Shown here: positions 55,226-64,000 of the stretch, piece after piece
Position numbering within the stretch: the stretch's first letter is position 1
Layout of the letters: every line of letters starts with the position of its first letter
Source: Alistipes sp.
GTDB taxonomy: Bacteria; Bacteroidota; Bacteroidia; Bacteroidales; Rikenellaceae
Assembly: GCA_020026335.1 (NCBI GenBank)
Contig: JAHHQO010000001.1
Span: 62,001-126,000 of the forward strand
Length of the DNA stretch: 64,000 nt
Direction: 5' to 3'
The notes under the pieces: generated by a model
The model's input: only the letters and a program-made list of their open reading frames with translations
Database searches by the model: none
Told to the model about the DNA's origin: nothing
Program-made: the position numbers and the translations under genes

Positions 55226-56731
55226 ATGAAAAAAATATTGATTATAGCAATGTCCCTCCTCGTGTCGGCGGGTTTCACGGCCTGCGACCTCGACCGTTAT
55301 CCCGATAACGGTATTCCGGAGGGAGAGATTCTCACAAAGCCCGATGCTCAGGAGGCGCAGCAGATTATCTTCGGTATATACAGTGGTCTGAAATCGGCGG
55401 GTCTCTATTCGGGTGTCATGACCCTGGGTCCCGACATCCAGTCGGATTTGGTGCAGGCGGTCATCGGTTTCTCGAACAACTACGGCGAGTTGTACCGTTG
55501 GACGGCCAAATCGACCAACTCGGAGGTGGAGGCTGTCTACGGCAATCTCTACGCGATGATTGCGCGTTGTAACTTCTTCCTCGAGAAGAGCGCGGCACTC
55601 GATTTCTCGGGTGTGTTGCCCGATGTGGTGGAGGTGTTCCACAAGTGTCAGGGTGATGTCTACTTTATCCGTGCGCTCTGCTACTCGGAGCTGATTCGCC
55701 TCTACTGTAAGGCTTACGACCCCGCAACGGCAGAGTCGGAGCTGGGTGTGTCGATTGTCACCACCTACAAGAATATTCCCAAACCCCACCGTTCTTCGTT
55801 GAAGGTCTCCTACGAGCAGGTGCTCTCCGACCTTCGCATGGCGGAGTCGCTCGTCAAGCGTGACGGCTTCGGTTCGCCCTACGTGACCGTGGGTGCCATT
55901 CAGTCGCTCTACGCGCGTGTGTACCTCTATATGAACGAGTGGGAGTCGGCTGTCGAGGCGGCGACCAAGGTCATCGACAACCCCAACTACGAGCTGGCCG
56001 ACGCCACCAACGGTCGCGACCCCCGTACTTCGGACTACGCACAGATGTGGAGCACCGATGACGGCCGCGAGGTGATTTTCAAGGTGGCGATGTCGTACAC
56101 CGACCGTGGCGGCGCACTGGGTCTTCCCTTCCTCGGCGCACAGGTCAATTACAAGCAGTTTGTGCCCGACTACGTGCCTGCGGAGTGGGTGTTGAACCTC
56201 TACTCGGCACAGGACGTGCGTAAGGCGGTCTTCTTCCAGATGCAGCGCACGGCCTACTACCACGGTCTGACCTGGCCTCTGGTCTTCAAGTTCCCCGGCA
56301 ATGTGAACATCGACAGCGAGGCACAGCAGCTCATGCTCACCAACGAGCCCAAGATTTTCCGTCTGTCGGAGATTTATCTTATCCGTGCCGAGGCGAACTA
56401 CCGTCTGGACAACGAACGTGCCGCCAACGACGACATCACCGCCCTGCGCCGCAAGCGTATCATGGGCTACGGTATGAGCTCGGCAAGCGGCGAGCAGCTC
56501 TTCGAGGAGATTCGCAACGAGCGAGTGAGGGAGTTGTTCATGGAGGGCTTCCGCCTTTCCGACCTCAAGCGTTGGGGTCTGGGCTTCAGCCGCAAGGCTC
56601 AGGAGTCGACCGTCGAGGGCGCAAACACCCTCAAGGTGGCGGCTTCGGCACCTCTCTTCACCTGGCCCATTCCCAAGCACGAGCTCGATGCCACGGGTTC
56701 GGAGGTAGAGCCTAACGAAAGTAACGACTAA
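55226..56731 (+). CDS. SusD/RagB-family nutrient-binding lipoprotein
   Basis: Surface lipoprotein that lids the SusC-like barrel. 501 residues with a lipoprotein signal; the lipobox cysteine is C20 (FTAC). The alpha-helical TPR scaffold occupies most of the protein, and the C-terminal RagB/SusD block (IYLIRAEANYRLDNERAAND and GFRLSDLKRWGLG) is clear. It follows the SusC-like gene by 16 nt. The ligand cannot be told from sequence. Confidence 0.95.
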   Translation: MKKILIIAMSLLVSAGFTACDLDRYPDNGIPEGEILTKPDAQEAQQIIFGIYSGLKSAGLYSGVMTLGPDIQSDLVQAVIGFSNNYGELYRWTAKSTNSEVEAVYGNLYAMIARCNFFLEKSAALDFSGVLPDVVEVFHKCQGDVYFIRALCYSELIRLYCKAYDPATAESELGVSIVTTYKNIPKPHRSSLKVSYEQVLSDLRMAESLVKRDGFGSPYVTVGAIQSLYARVYLYMNEWESAVEAATKVIDNPNYELADATNGRDPRTSDYAQMWSTDDGREVIFKVAMSYTDRGGALGLPFLGAQVNYKQFVPDYVPAEWVLNLYSAQDVRKAVFFQMQRTAYYHGLTWPLVFKFPGNVNIDSEAQQLMLTNEPKIFRLSEIYLIRAEANYRLDNERAANDDITALRRKRIMGYGMSSASGEQLFEEIRNERVRELFMEGFRLSDLKRWGLGFSRKAQESTVEGANTLKVAASAPLFTWPIPKHELDATGSEVEPNESND

Positions 56732-56739
56732 CGAGAATT

Positions 56740-57660
56740 ATGAATAACATGAAAAAGATATTGTCATTGGTGTCGATGGTGTGCCTGTGCGGTGGTTTCG
56801 CAGCTTGCGACAAGCACTCGGGCTACACCTACTACTCCGGCAAGGAGTACATCATGTTTGCCGAGACGGCACACCAGTATCCTGTCGAGCAGGAGGGTAC
56901 ATTCTTTGTCGATGTGGCTTCTACCGTGGCGTGTGACTACGACCGCACGGTGGCTGTCGAGGTGGTGGGCGCAGGTTCGTCTGCCATCGAGGGTCGCCAC
57001 TTCGACCTCAAGGAGCGCAACGTAGTCATCAAGGCCGGCGAGCGCACCACACGTGTCGAAATCGTGGGTCACTACGATGCTTTCCAGCCTTCGGACAGCC
57101 TCGGCACACGCCTTCGTCTGGTGATTCCCGAGTCCCAGCAGTGGGAACTCTATCCCGATAATCTGGAGACCACGGTGAGCTTCTTCAAGTTCTGTCCCTA
57201 CATCGGTGAGGAGTGGCTGGCCAACGAGATGCGCGAGTCCGACCCCGAGAAGTACGACTACGCCAACTATATTTTCTATGCATCGTTCCCCTATCATCAG
57301 GACGGTATGCAGTTCGACAAGTTCCTGGTGAAGGTCAAGCGCGATGCTTCGCGTCCCGACCGACTGATTGTCATCGACCCCTTCGCCACAGGACGCAACA
57401 TGAAGGTGGACCTCCACCCCGGTGGTGCGGGCGAGAACTTCGTCACTGTTCCTGCACAGGAGGGATTCTTCACCTCCAACATGGGTTGGATTAACATCGC
57501 TTCGACCGGCAAGGAGAACTTCTACAACTCCTGCGAGCGATTTATCTTCATCACGCTCAACTGCTATGTCGATCAGGTCGGCTCGCTGGGCACCTACCCC
57601 TATATGCTGGAGTGGATTTCGGAGCGCAAGGCACAGGAGTTGCGCAATCAGGGTATGTAA
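56740..57660 (+). CDS. Sus-operon lipoprotein, probable DUF4984 type
   Basis: 306 residues. A lipoprotein signal ends at C23 (GGFAAC; three residues earlier if the second ATG is used). The next 120 residues form an all-beta, Calx-beta-like domain (TFFVDVASTVACDYDRTVAV onward). The second half (from about 150) resembles DUF4984 proteins found after SusC/SusD pairs. Likely surface-exposed; function unknown. It starts 8 nt after the SusD-like gene. Confidence 0.75.
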   Translation: MNNMKKILSLVSMVCLCGGFAACDKHSGYTYYSGKEYIMFAETAHQYPVEQEGTFFVDVASTVACDYDRTVAVEVVGAGSSAIEGRHFDLKERNVVIKAGERTTRVEIVGHYDAFQPSDSLGTRLRLVIPESQQWELYPDNLETTVSFFKFCPYIGEEWLANEMRESDPEKYDYANYIFYASFPYHQDGMQFDKFLVKVKRDASRPDRLIVIDPFATGRNMKVDLHPGGAGENFVTVPAQEGFFTSNMGWINIASTGKENFYNSCERFIFITLNCYVDQVGSLGTYPYMLEWISERKAQELRNQGM

Positions 57661-57694
57661 TCCTTCATTACGAATCATATAAACGACAAAGAGA

Positions 57695-59446
57695 ATGAAC
57701 AGGATATTCTATAAATTTTTCACGCTGCTGACACTGTCGGGTCTTCTTTTCGCCGCTTCGTGTTCCGATGACGAGACGAAGGGCGGAGAGCCTACTCCCG
57801 GTGTCGAGTTTCCCTCACAGCCCCAAAGCCCCCTCGAGGTGCGTCAGGGCGAGCAGGCCGCCATTGCGTTCACGGCATACGAGAATTGGACAATTTCTGC
57901 CGACCGCAACTGGGTGCGTTTCGCCTTCACGGGTAGCGAGGAGTCGCCCCGTGTCTCCATCGTGGGTCGCAAGGGCGAGCAGCAGGTGACGCTGTTTGTC
58001 GGTGACGAGGGCGCGGATTTCGACAACGAGACCGCCACCGTAACCCTCTACACCGCATCGAAGAGTCTCTCGTTCGAGGTGTGCCGTGTGGCCGCCGCGC
58101 GCGAGTTTACCCTCTACAAGGTCACCGAGGAGTTGGACGCCGAGGGTTTCCCCGTCGATAAGTTCACCGCAGTGGGTGAGGGCGAGCAGCTCACCTTCAC
58201 TTACAGCGACTTCATGCAGGACTATCAGGTGCGCTACGCCGTGCGCAGCAACTTCAAGTGGGTGGCATCCGTTCCCCAGTGGGTGAAGATTCAGCCCGCA
58301 TTCCAGCATGGCGAGCCCAACGCGGAGGTGGAGAATCCCGAGGAGTTGAAGCTCTTCTACATCAATGTAAATTACGCAAAGGCATCGTTGGAGGACATGA
58401 GCGGCAACATCAGCTTCTCGGACTACTACGTGACCGGGGGCGAGCCGGTGGCATCGTTCGGCTTGCAGTGTGAGGGTACATCGCGCTGGACCCGCATCAT
58501 GACCGTCATTCCCGAAAACGAGCCCCTGCTCTTCACCCCCAACGGTATGTATAGCGGTGGCGGTATGGGTCAGGAGACCGTCGGTTTCGAGTTCTCGACC
58601 CTCACCGACCCCAAGGGCTACCGTTTCTTCCTCATGGCACAGTCCGACGACCCGATGACGGGCGGTCTGCGCTACGGAGCATGGACGACCAAATTCACCA
58701 TGAACCCCGAGACGGGCGAGATGGTCGAGGAGGAGGTCGAGGTCTTCGATGCACAGGACGATTTGTATTGGTTCTCGATTGAGGAGAACACCGACAAGGC
58801 GTCAGCCGTCTATCCCAACGTCAAGGTGTTGCACCACCGCATGACCGCCTCGCCCAACGATGAGGGTGAGGCACACCACGCCGTCTTTGTGGCGATTCCC
58901 GCAGGCGTGGCAGAGCAGAACGGTATCGAGACAGCGGAGGATTTGCTGGTGAGTACCCCCTTCTCGAAGGATATGAAAGAGGAGTACAAGCAGTACATCG
59001 CCGCTCATGTGGAGCAGGGTGCTGCCGGCGGCGGTCTGAAGTTCGCATGGACGGAGAGCGTCGAGGGTGTGAGCATCGAGCCTATGGGCGAGGAGGAGCT
59101 GGCACAGTGGAAGGCCGACTTCGAGGTCGAGCAGGGCTATGTTGTTACCTACACCGACTTCGGTTCGATGTCGATGGCCATTCTCAAGATAGAAGGTGAG
59201 GAGGGCACTTGTGGCATTGCTTACACATCGCCTGCCGAGGCACTCTACACCAAGCAGCAGGGCTGGTTGATTTTCAATGCCGATATGGGCTTCAGCGGTT
59301 TCCGCTTCGCCTTCACCAACTCCCACGTGGCATTCGATGCGGCGCAGGGTATGCGTGAGGCGACCGTAATCATGACCAACAGCGACACGGGCAAGATGGT
59401 GGCAGCCATCCGCGTGGTACAGCGTGCCGATTACGAGGACCTCTAA
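57695..59446 (+). CDS. BACON-like domain lipoprotein, probable DUF5003 type
   Basis: 583 residues with lipobox cysteine C23 (AASC). Residues about 38-130 look like a BACON-type beta domain (YENWTISADRNWVRF is the characteristic W-rich phrase). The larger C-terminal part matches what I know as DUF5003 in architecture. BACON domains are thought to bind glycans or mucin in Bacteroidetes, or to act as spacers. It is probably an accessory surface-binding protein of the operon; no catalytic motif is visible. Confidence 0.72.
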   Translation: MNRIFYKFFTLLTLSGLLFAASCSDDETKGGEPTPGVEFPSQPQSPLEVRQGEQAAIAFTAYENWTISADRNWVRFAFTGSEESPRVSIVGRKGEQQVTLFVGDEGADFDNETATVTLYTASKSLSFEVCRVAAAREFTLYKVTEELDAEGFPVDKFTAVGEGEQLTFTYSDFMQDYQVRYAVRSNFKWVASVPQWVKIQPAFQHGEPNAEVENPEELKLFYINVNYAKASLEDMSGNISFSDYYVTGGEPVASFGLQCEGTSRWTRIMTVIPENEPLLFTPNGMYSGGGMGQETVGFEFSTLTDPKGYRFFLMAQSDDPMTGGLRYGAWTTKFTMNPETGEMVEEEVEVFDAQDDLYWFSIEENTDKASAVYPNVKVLHHRMTASPNDEGEAHHAVFVAIPAGVAEQNGIETAEDLLVSTPFSKDMKEEYKQYIAAHVEQGAAGGGLKFAWTESVEGVSIEPMGEEELAQWKADFEVEQGYVVTYTDFGSMSMAILKIEGEEGTCGIAYTSPAEALYTKQQGWLIFNADMGFSGFRFAFTNSHVAFDAAQGMREATVIMTNSDTGKMVAAIRVVQRADYEDL

Positions 59447-59454
59447 CAGTTCTG

Positions 59455-59501
59455 CGGTCGGAAGACCCCGTCCTCAGGTGGCGGGGCTGACCCTCCGACC
59501 G
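59455..59501 (+). promoter_or_regulatory. Structured hairpin inside the Sus-like operon
   Basis: CGGTCGGA (59455-59462) pairs perfectly with TCCGACCG (59494-59501). Inside it CCCCG (59466-59470) pairs with CGGGG (59482-59486). Adenines rather than T follow on the plus strand, so it is not a plus-strand terminator. It lies in the operon's only gap of about 100 nt and may stabilise or separate mRNA segments. Confidence 0.6.
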
Positions 59502-59542
59502 AAAAAATATAACTCCGTTAAAACGAGATAGAGATAAAAATT

Positions 59543-62218
59543 ATGAAATTCAATAACATCGTCTTTAAATTGGGCTTCTCTCTGCTGGCACTGTGGCTGG
59601 CGGTGGGTTGTAGTGACGACCACGGCATCGACTCCCGTGAGCAGGGCTACGGCTATGTGCAGTTCAAGCTCTTAAAGAAGGGTACGCGTTCGGAGCTTCA
59701 GGAGTTGGAGTATTTGAGCGATGCCAAGAAGATTACCGTGACCCTGCGTCACAACATGGAGTCGTTCAACCAGATGCTCCCCGTCGAGGAGCGCGGCCAC
59801 GAGGAGTCGGAATTCGGACTCAACACCGCGGCGGTGAAGATGCAGGCCGGCGACTACGAACTGATTGGTTACTCGGTCTACAATGCCACCGAGGAGCGTA
59901 TCCTGTCGGGTACTCCCGAGGAGAAGACCTCGCTGCGTATCAACGACTCGGAGCTGACCCTCCACGAGATTTTCCTCAGCGTGAAGCCGCGCGGAAAGAT
60001 GCGATTCAGCCTTTCGAAGGACCTTTCGGAGCTGGAGGGCATCACCCGTGCCGACAAGACCTACACCTTCGATGAAATCAAGTATGTGGACATGGACCTG
60101 ACCGACACCCGTTCGGGTGAGCAGATTGCTCCCCGCGAGTTGCCCTGCAAGTTCATTCTCGATGACCATGGCAGTTCGAGAATCGAGTGCGACACCCTCA
60201 TCGAGGCCGGCGCAGGCGACTACCGTCTGGACAGCTACACCCTCTACGACGAGTCGCGTCAGGTGCTCGCCATGGAGCAGACCAGTGCCCGTGAGCAGAT
60301 TTTCACCGTGGAGGACAACGGCATCACCGATGTGGATTTGAAGGTGACAATCAAGGCTTCGGCCGAGTATATCAAGGACTACGTTGCGCTGAAGAAGATT
60401 TGGGAGGCGCTCGACGGTCCCAACTGGTACTGGATTGGTGACGGTATGCCCCGTGGTGCCAACTGGAACTTCGACAAGGATGTGGATTTGTGGGGCGACC
60501 AGCCCGGCGTGTTGCTCCACCCCAACGGACGTGTGGCGGCACTCAACATCGGCGGTTTCGACCCCAAGGGTGATGTTCCCGAGTGTCTGGGTGACCTCAC
60601 GGAGCTGACCCAGCTCTGGATTGGCCACCACTCCGATGTCCCCCGTGAGGAGGCCAGCATCGTCTCGGAGCGTGCCGCTGCGGGCAACCGCTTCAGCACA
60701 TGGGCGCGTGCCCTGCGTGGCGAGAAGGTGTCGGACTACCGCTATGAGTTGGCCGATGAGGAGCTGCGTGCGCGTCACGCCGTGGCTCTGGCAGAGGTGT
60801 CGCTCGATATGTCACCCGCTGCCGAGGCTCTCGTGGCTTCGCACCACAAGGCAGGTTACCGCATTCAGCGCGACAACAACATCGCCACCTACGACATGAT
60901 GGAGTTGGGCAAGATTGCCAACCATGTCACCTCGCTGCCCAATTCGATTTACCGTCTGAAGAAACTCGAGGCACTCTACGTGGCCAACGGTCTGGTGCGC
61001 GAGATTCCCGACATGATTCGTTTCTGCGAGTCGCTCACCGACCTCGAGATTTACAACTGCACGGCGATGGAGAAATTCCCCGATGCCGTGGGTCAGTGCC
61101 CCCAGCTCACGCTGTTCAACTTCTCGGGCAACTCGAAAATCCCTGCCGACGAGATGACTCGCGGTCTGAAGGCGTTGTTCGACGGTGCCGCCAGCGAGAA
61201 GTTGCAGATTCTCTACCTCACCGATAACAATATCGTGGAGCTGCCCCAAAATGCCAACAACCTCAAGATGCTCGGTCTGCTGGATTTGGCGAACAACAAG
61301 TTGCAGAAGATTTACCATATGCCCGATGTGGCACTCGTGCAGTTCTATTTGGACAACAACCGTCTCGAAGAGCTGCCCTCTTCGGAGGAAAAGTTCTTCA
61401 AGATGGACGACTGTGAGACCTTCTCCGTCACGGGCAACCGTCTGAAGGCGCTGCCCAACATCTTCACCACCGATACCAAATACTTCATTGGTCTGGTGGA
61501 CTTCACCGACAACGAGATTGAGTCGATTGAGGGCTACGACATCCGCACCATGGAGCTGGTACCCGACAAACGCGGCAAGGTGTTCCAGGGTATCAAGGCG
61601 ACCACCCTCAAGGTCGAGGGCAACAAGCTGCGCGGTGCGTTCCCCGCGGCGTTCGGTCTGTCGAACTCCGAGGTGACCAACTACGACTTCACGCACAACC
61701 TGCTCGACAGTCTGGGCCGCAAGGGACTCACCGCCCCCTCGATGAAGTACACCGTGTCGCTGGCACTGGGCAGCAACGAGATTAGCGAGGTGCCGCCCAG
61801 CTCTCCCGACTTCGATTTGGGCGTGTCGATGCCCTACCTCGAGGGAATCGATTTGGGTGCCAACCACTTCACCGACTTCCCCAAGTCGCTGTTCACCCCC
61901 CAGGGTCTGTCGAAGTTCTACTTCACATCGCAGTTTGCCGTGCAGAACGGCGTGTCGTACCGCTCGTTCAAGGTATGGCCCGACGGTATCGAGAAGCTCA
62001 AGTCGTTGCGCGACCTGCGTTTCGACGGCAACGACATCCGTTTCATCAAGGAGTTCCCCACCATGGTGACCAAGTTGAGCATCAGCGACAACCCCAACAT
62101 CTCGGTGGTCATTCCCGATGAGATTTGCGCCAAGATTGTGGGCGGTACCTTCCAGCTGGGCTTCGATGTCGAGCAGAGCGGTATCACAGGTTGCCCCCAG
62201 CTCGGTATCCAACATTAA
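59543..62218 (+). CDS. Leucine-rich-repeat surface lipoprotein, probable DUF4458 type
   Basis: 891 residues with lipobox cysteine C23 (AVGC). Two related beta domains of about 110 residues come first (about 30-150 and 150-270; both contain a phrase like AGDYELIGYSVYNATEERIL or AGDYRLDSYTLYDESRQVLA), which fits DUF4458. A long LRR array follows (about 330-880, with IYRLKKLEALYVANGL, LQILYLTDNNIVELP and LRDLRFDGNDI). LRR surfaces bind proteins or host matrix in BspA-like proteins. A binding rather than enzymatic role is likely. Confidence 0.8.
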   Translation: MKFNNIVFKLGFSLLALWLAVGCSDDHGIDSREQGYGYVQFKLLKKGTRSELQELEYLSDAKKITVTLRHNMESFNQMLPVEERGHEESEFGLNTAAVKMQAGDYELIGYSVYNATEERILSGTPEEKTSLRINDSELTLHEIFLSVKPRGKMRFSLSKDLSELEGITRADKTYTFDEIKYVDMDLTDTRSGEQIAPRELPCKFILDDHGSSRIECDTLIEAGAGDYRLDSYTLYDESRQVLAMEQTSAREQIFTVEDNGITDVDLKVTIKASAEYIKDYVALKKIWEALDGPNWYWIGDGMPRGANWNFDKDVDLWGDQPGVLLHPNGRVAALNIGGFDPKGDVPECLGDLTELTQLWIGHHSDVPREEASIVSERAAAGNRFSTWARALRGEKVSDYRYELADEELRARHAVALAEVSLDMSPAAEALVASHHKAGYRIQRDNNIATYDMMELGKIANHVTSLPNSIYRLKKLEALYVANGLVREIPDMIRFCESLTDLEIYNCTAMEKFPDAVGQCPQLTLFNFSGNSKIPADEMTRGLKALFDGAASEKLQILYLTDNNIVELPQNANNLKMLGLLDLANNKLQKIYHMPDVALVQFYLDNNRLEELPSSEEKFFKMDDCETFSVTGNRLKALPNIFTTDTKYFIGLVDFTDNEIESIEGYDIRTMELVPDKRGKVFQGIKATTLKVEGNKLRGAFPAAFGLSNSEVTNYDFTHNLLDSLGRKGLTAPSMKYTVSLALGSNEISEVPPSSPDFDLGVSMPYLEGIDLGANHFTDFPKSLFTPQGLSKFYFTSQFAVQNGVSYRSFKVWPDGIEKLKSLRDLRFDGNDIRFIKEFPTMVTKLSISDNPNISVVIPDEICAKIVGGTFQLGFDVEQSGITGCPQLGIQH

Positions 62219-62235
62219 GTTTATCGAATAAAACA

Positions 62236-63840
62236 ATGAGGTTTATGAAATATATCAAATATGCAGGTGTCCTCCTCGCGGCTGCCGCGCTCTCGCTGGC
62301 ATCGTGCAGCGATGAGAAGAGCTCGCCTGTCGAGAATTTCGGTCTTGACAAGGAGGTCATCACCATGGGACCCGAAGGCGGTGTCGAGAAGGTGAAGGTC
62401 TCTGCCACCACATCGTGGACGGCATCGACCGAGGAGCCGTGGATTCTGATTACCCCTGCCAGCGGCGATGCTTCGACCCGCTGTCACATAGCGGTGGATT
62501 CCACCTTCCACAGCACCCTGCGCGAGGGTGTGGTCAATTTCAACGCCGATGGCGAGTCGTATCGTCTGTCGGTGAAGCAGATGGGCTTCGAGAAGCAGAT
62601 TCTGGTCGAGCAGGCCGAGGAGGGTGTGCGCACCATCTCCATTCCCGACTACATCGGTCAGGGCAAGAACTACTTCGATGTGACGGTGACCACCAATGTC
62701 GATTTCGATGTCCGCATCGAGGAGACCACTCCCGACCACGACATCGCCCCCGGCACCGAGGCCAAGTGGGTGCAGTGTCAGCCCTATGAGCTGCCCCTCG
62801 TGGAGTCGAAGCCCCGCACCGTGACCCTGCGTTTCAAGTGGTCGTTCAACACCAAGCCCTGGATGCAGAATGCCGTCATCAGCTTCCGCCCCAAGAGCGG
62901 CGAGGAGCTGGCACGCGCCGAGAGTGTGGAGGTGAGCCAGAAGGCCGCTCCCGAGATTACCGACACCCGTGCCGGCGACTCGATTGCCGTGTTGTCGATT
63001 GCCCGTCAGCTCAATGTCTACGGCTCGCCCTTCGACGAGACGAAGAGCATGGAGGAGTGGGGTAGCGACATCGAGTTGTACTCCAAGGCCGACGCCATGA
63101 CCATGGGCAAGCCCGAATTCGAGGGTCGTGTGAAGTACGTGCGTTTCTATATGTTCGACACCACACAGGAGTTGCCCTACGAGTTCCGCTACCTCACCCA
63201 CACCAAGGGTATCAGCATCTTCTCCAATGTGAACAACCAGTTGCGCGAGCTGCACCTCGGCGAGTCGCTCCCCGAGTTGGGCAAGTACGGCAACCTCACC
63301 GAGCTGGAGATTTTCGCCTTCGGTCTGGTCGATCTGCCGCGCAGCTTCGCCAAGTTGGGCAGCAGTCTGGAGTATCTGAGTCTGAGCAACAACAACCTGT
63401 TGCGCTTTCCCTCGGAGATTATCAACCCCACCAATTTCCCCAAGCTCAAGCATCTGAACATGACAGGTAACCGCCGTTACGATGTTCACGACCTGAGCAA
63501 CAGCATCTACGGCGGCAAGGAGGGTATGGGCGGCGAGCTGCCCGAGATGCTCTTCCGCTGGGACAAACTCGAGGGTCTGGAGTTGTCGCTCAACTACTTC
63601 GAGGGTTCCATTCCCGACATGAAGGGCTACAACGAGAAGGACGGCGTTCCGCAGGTACTGCCCAACCTCAAGACCTTCCGTCTGAATCTCAACCGTCTGT
63701 CGGGTGAGCTGCCCGAGTGGCTGTTGAAGCACCCCAACCTCAAGGAGTGGGACCCCTACATTCTGGTCTTCCCGCAGGAGGGTAAGGACCACCAGGGACG
63801 ATTGGCAGGCTTCACCAACGAGCCGCAGAGCCTCCAGTAA
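62236..63840 (+). CDS. BACON plus leucine-rich-repeat lipoprotein
   Basis: I chose the ATG at 62236 (534 residues); the open frame extends upstream inside the previous gene. Lipobox cysteine C23 (LASC). A BACON-like domain (about 30-110, TTSWTASTEEPWILITPASG) is followed by a second beta domain (about 115-245). A short LRR array comes next (about 325-500, with NLTELEIFAFGLVDLP and LEYLSLSNNNLLRFP). It resembles the preceding gene in plan and may have arisen by duplication and domain swapping. No catalytic motif seen. Confidence 0.8.
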   Translation: MRFMKYIKYAGVLLAAAALSLASCSDEKSSPVENFGLDKEVITMGPEGGVEKVKVSATTSWTASTEEPWILITPASGDASTRCHIAVDSTFHSTLREGVVNFNADGESYRLSVKQMGFEKQILVEQAEEGVRTISIPDYIGQGKNYFDVTVTTNVDFDVRIEETTPDHDIAPGTEAKWVQCQPYELPLVESKPRTVTLRFKWSFNTKPWMQNAVISFRPKSGEELARAESVEVSQKAAPEITDTRAGDSIAVLSIARQLNVYGSPFDETKSMEEWGSDIELYSKADAMTMGKPEFEGRVKYVRFYMFDTTQELPYEFRYLTHTKGISIFSNVNNQLRELHLGESLPELGKYGNLTELEIFAFGLVDLPRSFAKLGSSLEYLSLSNNNLLRFPSEIINPTNFPKLKHLNMTGNRRYDVHDLSNSIYGGKEGMGGELPEMLFRWDKLEGLELSLNYFEGSIPDMKGYNEKDGVPQVLPNLKTFRLNLNRLSGELPEWLLKHPNLKEWDPYILVFPQEGKDHQGRLAGFTNEPQSLQ

Positions 63841-63869
63841 GTTGAATGTCGAAAATGCAAATGTCGAAA

Positions 63870-64000
63870 ATGAAAAATCTCAAATCAATGAAATATTGGG
63901 CCGTGGCACTCGTCATGGCGGTGGTGGCATTGCTCCCCGCCTCGTGTAGCAGTGACGATGACGCGGTACTCCCCGAGGGTGCCGTTCCCGGTTGGGACGG
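63870..64000 (+). CDS. Lipoprotein, N-terminal part only (cut by window edge)
   Basis: The frame continues past the right edge. In-frame ATGs at 63846, 63855, 63861 and 63870 compete. I prefer 63870, which gives a compact lipoprotein signal ending in LLPASC. The bases just before it are a 15-nt duplication (ATGTCGAAAATG repeated), so the start region itself has been duplicated. It is the seventh gene of the Sus-like operon, 29 nt after its neighbour. Confidence 0.75.
   Translation, partial: MKNLKSMKYWAVALVMAVVALLPASCSSDDDAVLPEGAVPGWD

Noticed and set aside
62221..63792. 523-residue minus-strand open frame opposite the BACON-LRR gene
   Set aside because: Its apparent repeats (QLGE, LEVG) simply mirror the LRR codons of the real gene.
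1..64000. tRNA or rRNA genes
   Set aside because: I looked for T-arm (GTTCGA..C) and acceptor-stem patterns and for rRNA landmarks while reading; no stretch met both arms. A tRNAscan run would be decisive.

Overview
The window looks like chromosome from a GC-rich member of the Bacteroidales, most plausibly Alistipes or another Rikenellaceae. The evidence is a SusC/SusD pair followed by BACON and LRR lipoproteins, a glsA/glsB-type glycine-lipid gene pair, an S46 dipeptidyl-peptidase, and repeated matches to the Bacteroidetes sigma promoter (TTTG, about 19 nt, TANNTTTG). MurE carries the meso-DAP motif DNPR, so the wall is of the DAP type. The genus is an inference. No tRNA, rRNA, CRISPR array, transposase or complete prophage was seen.

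Layout. 0-14.3 kb: mostly minus-strand housekeeping genes (ilvE, metG, pth-rplY, galE, S46 peptidase, nadA) plus the plus-strand pair kbl/lrp. Three parS-like palindromes lie in the non-coding parts of the first 4.2 kb. 14.3-16.5 kb: AT-rich spacers with clustered TGTTGATAA/TTATCAACA boxes either side of mrp. This is where the predominant gene direction flips, and it is the best candidate in the window for an origin of replication. 16.5-31 kb: sppA, queD, polA, recO-prmA, xerD and glsA-glsB, separated by unusually long spacers (up to 2.7 kb) carrying a repeated, always plus-oriented element. 31-41 kb: a partial dcw cluster, rsmH-ftsL-ftsI-murE-mraY-murD-ftsW, which stops at ftsW and is followed by an S4-domain gene. 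41-46.4 kb: an accessory stretch with a broken gene, rnhB, an AT-rich orphan gene, a membrane protein, a frameshifted AraC regulator and a likely small RNA. 46.4-51.5 kb: lipA-lipB-recJ, a tandem-repeat block and a nitroreductase. 52.2-64 kb: a surface-nutrient (Sus-like) operon still running at the window edge.

How the genes fit together. rplY-pth serve translation. kbl and its Lrp-like neighbour probably handle threonine/glycine. The dcw genes build the septal wall. lipA and lipB make the lipoyl cofactor. The Sus-like operon should bind and import an unknown ligand at the outer membrane. No degradative enzyme lies in the visible part, so its substrate cannot be named.

Most of the unexplained signal is non-coding: parS sites, a bipartite DnaA-box-like repeat, an 80-nt dispersed repeat, a 62-nt near-perfect palindrome, a triplicated element of about 140 nt, and a promoter-to-terminator small RNA unit.
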